A stretch of DNA of 15,266 bases, taken from the NCBI GenBank assembly GCA_049694275.1, contig JBAVQS010000181.1, positions 1 to 15,266 of the forward strand. The letters are read 5' to 3'. The position numbers were made by a program, and so were the translations under genes. Under the pieces are notes generated by a model. The model saw only the letters and a list, made by a program, of their open reading frames with translations. It did no database searches and had not been told where the DNA came from. Every line of letters starts with the position of its first letter. Within the stretch, counting starts at the first letter, position 1. Source of the stretch: JBAVQS01 sp049694275 (GTDB lineage Bacteria > Chloroflexota > Anaerolineae > UBA4142 > SHND01). Shown piece after piece: positions 14,505 to 15,266 of the stretch.

Positions 14505-14568
14505 GGGCAGATTTAAAACCTGCCCCGGCAAGGACAAGTCTGACGCGGGCAGGTTTGAAACCTGCCCC
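14505..14568. repeat. Two palindromic repeats between CCG gene and nuoI
   Basis: Two related 21-bp palindromes, each ending in an extra C, lie 42 bp apart (start to start). The second (14547-14568) has perfect 10-nt arms, GGGCAGGTTT and AAACCTGCCC, around a single G. The first (14505-14526) differs at one arm position (A for G). In translation they give the AGLKPAPT-type peptide that is known to litter spurious ORFs in many bacterial genomes, which points to a dispersed intergenic repeat. Their place inside an operon spacer may affect mRNA processing or gene balance. Confidence 0.65.
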
Positions 14569-14581
14569 GACCTGTTCCGTT

Positions 14582-15145
14582 CTATTTGGCCTGGGCCATC
14601 GCGACGATATCGATATGGGGCTCGTCGACGCCGCCTTTGATCGGCGGGATAGCCGCATACAGATTGCCCGGGTCCTTCATGGCCCGCGGGGTGCTCATGT
14701 TGGGCTGGGGCGGTGGAACCAACAACTGCTGCTTGGTCAGGATGGCGCTGGCGCGGTCGTAGTACGACAGCTCGTAATTGTGCTCTAACACGATGGCGCC
14801 GGTGGGACAAGCCTCTTCGCAAAAACCGCAAAAGATGCAGCGGAGGAAATTGATCTCGTACCGCGCGGCATAGCGCTCGCCCGGCGAATAGCGATTCTCA
14901 TCCGTCTGCTCCGCAGGCTCCACATAGATGGCGTCGGCGGGACAGGCGGCGGCGCACAGCGAGCAGCCGATGCACTTTTCGAGCCCGTCGACGCGGCGCT
15001 TGAGCTCGTGCCGTCCACGAAAACGGGGATAGACCGGTTTCTTGACCTCGGGATACTGGTAGGTGACGGGCTTGCTCAGAATCTCGCCCATCGTCGTGCC
15101 CAATCCCTGTAACAATGCAAGGATGCCTTCAATCACATTCGCCAT
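14582..15145 (-). CDS. nuoI: NADH-quinone oxidoreductase subunit I (complex I)
   Basis: A 187-residue Fe-S subunit that carries clusters N6a and N6b in the peripheral arm of complex I and passes electrons towards NuoB and quinone. Two [4Fe-4S] motifs are present: Cys58/61/64/68 (CIGCSLCAAACP) and Cys103/106/109/113 (CIFCGFCEEACP). The RFRGRHELKRRVDGLEKC lead-in and the GERYAARYEINFLRC spacer are typical NuoI blocks. The N-terminus has a short helix (about 5-22) that may pack against the membrane arm. The last 40 residues (PPPQPNM to AQAK) form a Pro-rich extension that is more variable in the family. The gene lies 19 bp after the end of the probable nuoG, and a gap with palindromic repeats separates it from the CCG oxidoreductase gene. 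GAGGA precedes the ATG by 11 nt. nuoH, usual between G and I, is missing here. Confidence 0.93.
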   Translation of the reverse strand: MANVIEGILALLQGLGTTMGEILSKPVTYQYPEVKKPVYPRFRGRHELKRRVDGLEKCIGCSLCAAACPADAIYVEPAEQTDENRYSPGERYAARYEINFLRCIFCGFCEEACPTGAIVLEHNYELSYYDRASAILTKQQLLVPPPQPNMSTPRAMKDPGNLYAAIPPIKGGVDEPHIDIVAMAQAK

Positions 15146-15164
15146 ATCCAGCTATTTCCTCATA

Positions 15165-15266
15165 TTACCCGGCAACTTTTTCCACTTTCGCCCGCGCGCC
15201 CATCGGCAGATTATACGTCCCGTCCAGATTATTCGGGACGAGGACCACGCCGGGGGGCACATGCCC
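15165..15266 (-). CDS. nuoG: C-terminal end of probable NuoG, cut by window edge
   Basis: Only the last 33 codons and the TAA stop are in the window (GHVPPGVVLVPNNLDGTYNL, then PMGARAKVEKVAG). The PPGVVLVPNNL block and the ending fit the C-terminal molybdopterin-dinucleotide-binding-like domain of NuoG or a related molybdopterin oxidoreductase. The position, 19 bp before nuoI in the same orientation, supports NuoG, the 2Fe-2S/4Fe-4S subunit that receives electrons from NuoF. Identification from 33 residues is tentative. Confidence 0.55.
   Translation of the reverse strand, partial: GHVPPGVVLVPNNLDGTYNLPMGARAKVEKVAG

Overview
The window looks like a piece of a Chloroflexota (Anaerolineae/Caldilineae-type) chromosome. 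The evidence is high G+C content, a very large secreted protein with Thr/Pro 'TPTPT' linkers, FG-GAP-type repeats and a 'GDP-VLYD-ADRW' N-terminal domain, a Chloroflexota/Actinobacteria-like NuoI, and noncoding DNA crowded with small dispersed repeats. The phylum call is an inference from protein style; no rRNA or other marker gene is present.

Layout. (1) 3-4178 (+): a 1391-residue secreted multidomain surface protein, ended by a strong terminator. (2) 4271-4920: about 650 bp without a gene, made of hairpins and a nested inverted repeat (4303-4704) that resembles a MITE or other small nonautonomous element. (3) 4926-5576 (+): the decayed 3' end of a second secreted protein (DUF11-like domain, in-frame TAG). 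Its last part carries the same C-terminal tail (W-x-Q-x-LWDALVGWL-x-PA-x-TVA) as the first gene. (4) 5666-7260 (+): a two-gene operon of a PPOX-class flavin/F420 split-barrel oxidoreductase and an M24 (Xaa-Pro aminopeptidase-like) metallopeptidase. (5) 7291-9263 (-): a translationally coupled pair, a cyclase-family (kynurenine formamidase-like) metal hydrolase followed by an MFS exporter. Upstream lies a 5'-truncated Uma2 (DUF820) remnant. (6) 9635-10906 (+): a pentapeptide-repeat/TIR fusion with a consensus-like sigma70 promoter and an iterated ATTCGTT leader. (7) 11196-11822 (-): a small lipoprotein of unknown function. (8) 11883-12376 (+): a solitary GIY-YIG-like gene with its own extended -10 promoter and a bidirectional terminator. 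(9) 12401-15266 (-): a respiratory operon containing the 3' end of a probable NuoG, then NuoI, then a 683-residue membrane-bound Fe-S/CCG-domain oxidoreductase of the FadF/EMO (ETF:menaquinone oxidoreductase-like) type.

How the parts fit. The right edge is core energy metabolism: complex I subunits next to a second probable quinone-reducing module that could feed electrons from ETF or another soluble carrier into the menaquinone pool. The middle is accessory: a TIR effector-type gene, a broken Uma2, a lone GIY-YIG gene and an orphan promoter, each in its own small transcription unit. The left is cell-surface material, with one intact and one decayed protein sharing a tail. The points most worth following are this shared tail, the nested inverted repeat, the pentapeptide-TIR protein, the GIY-YIG protein without its two signature tyrosines, and the CCG oxidoreductase inside a nuo cluster that lacks nuoH between G and I. 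I do not see a clearly new multi-gene system.
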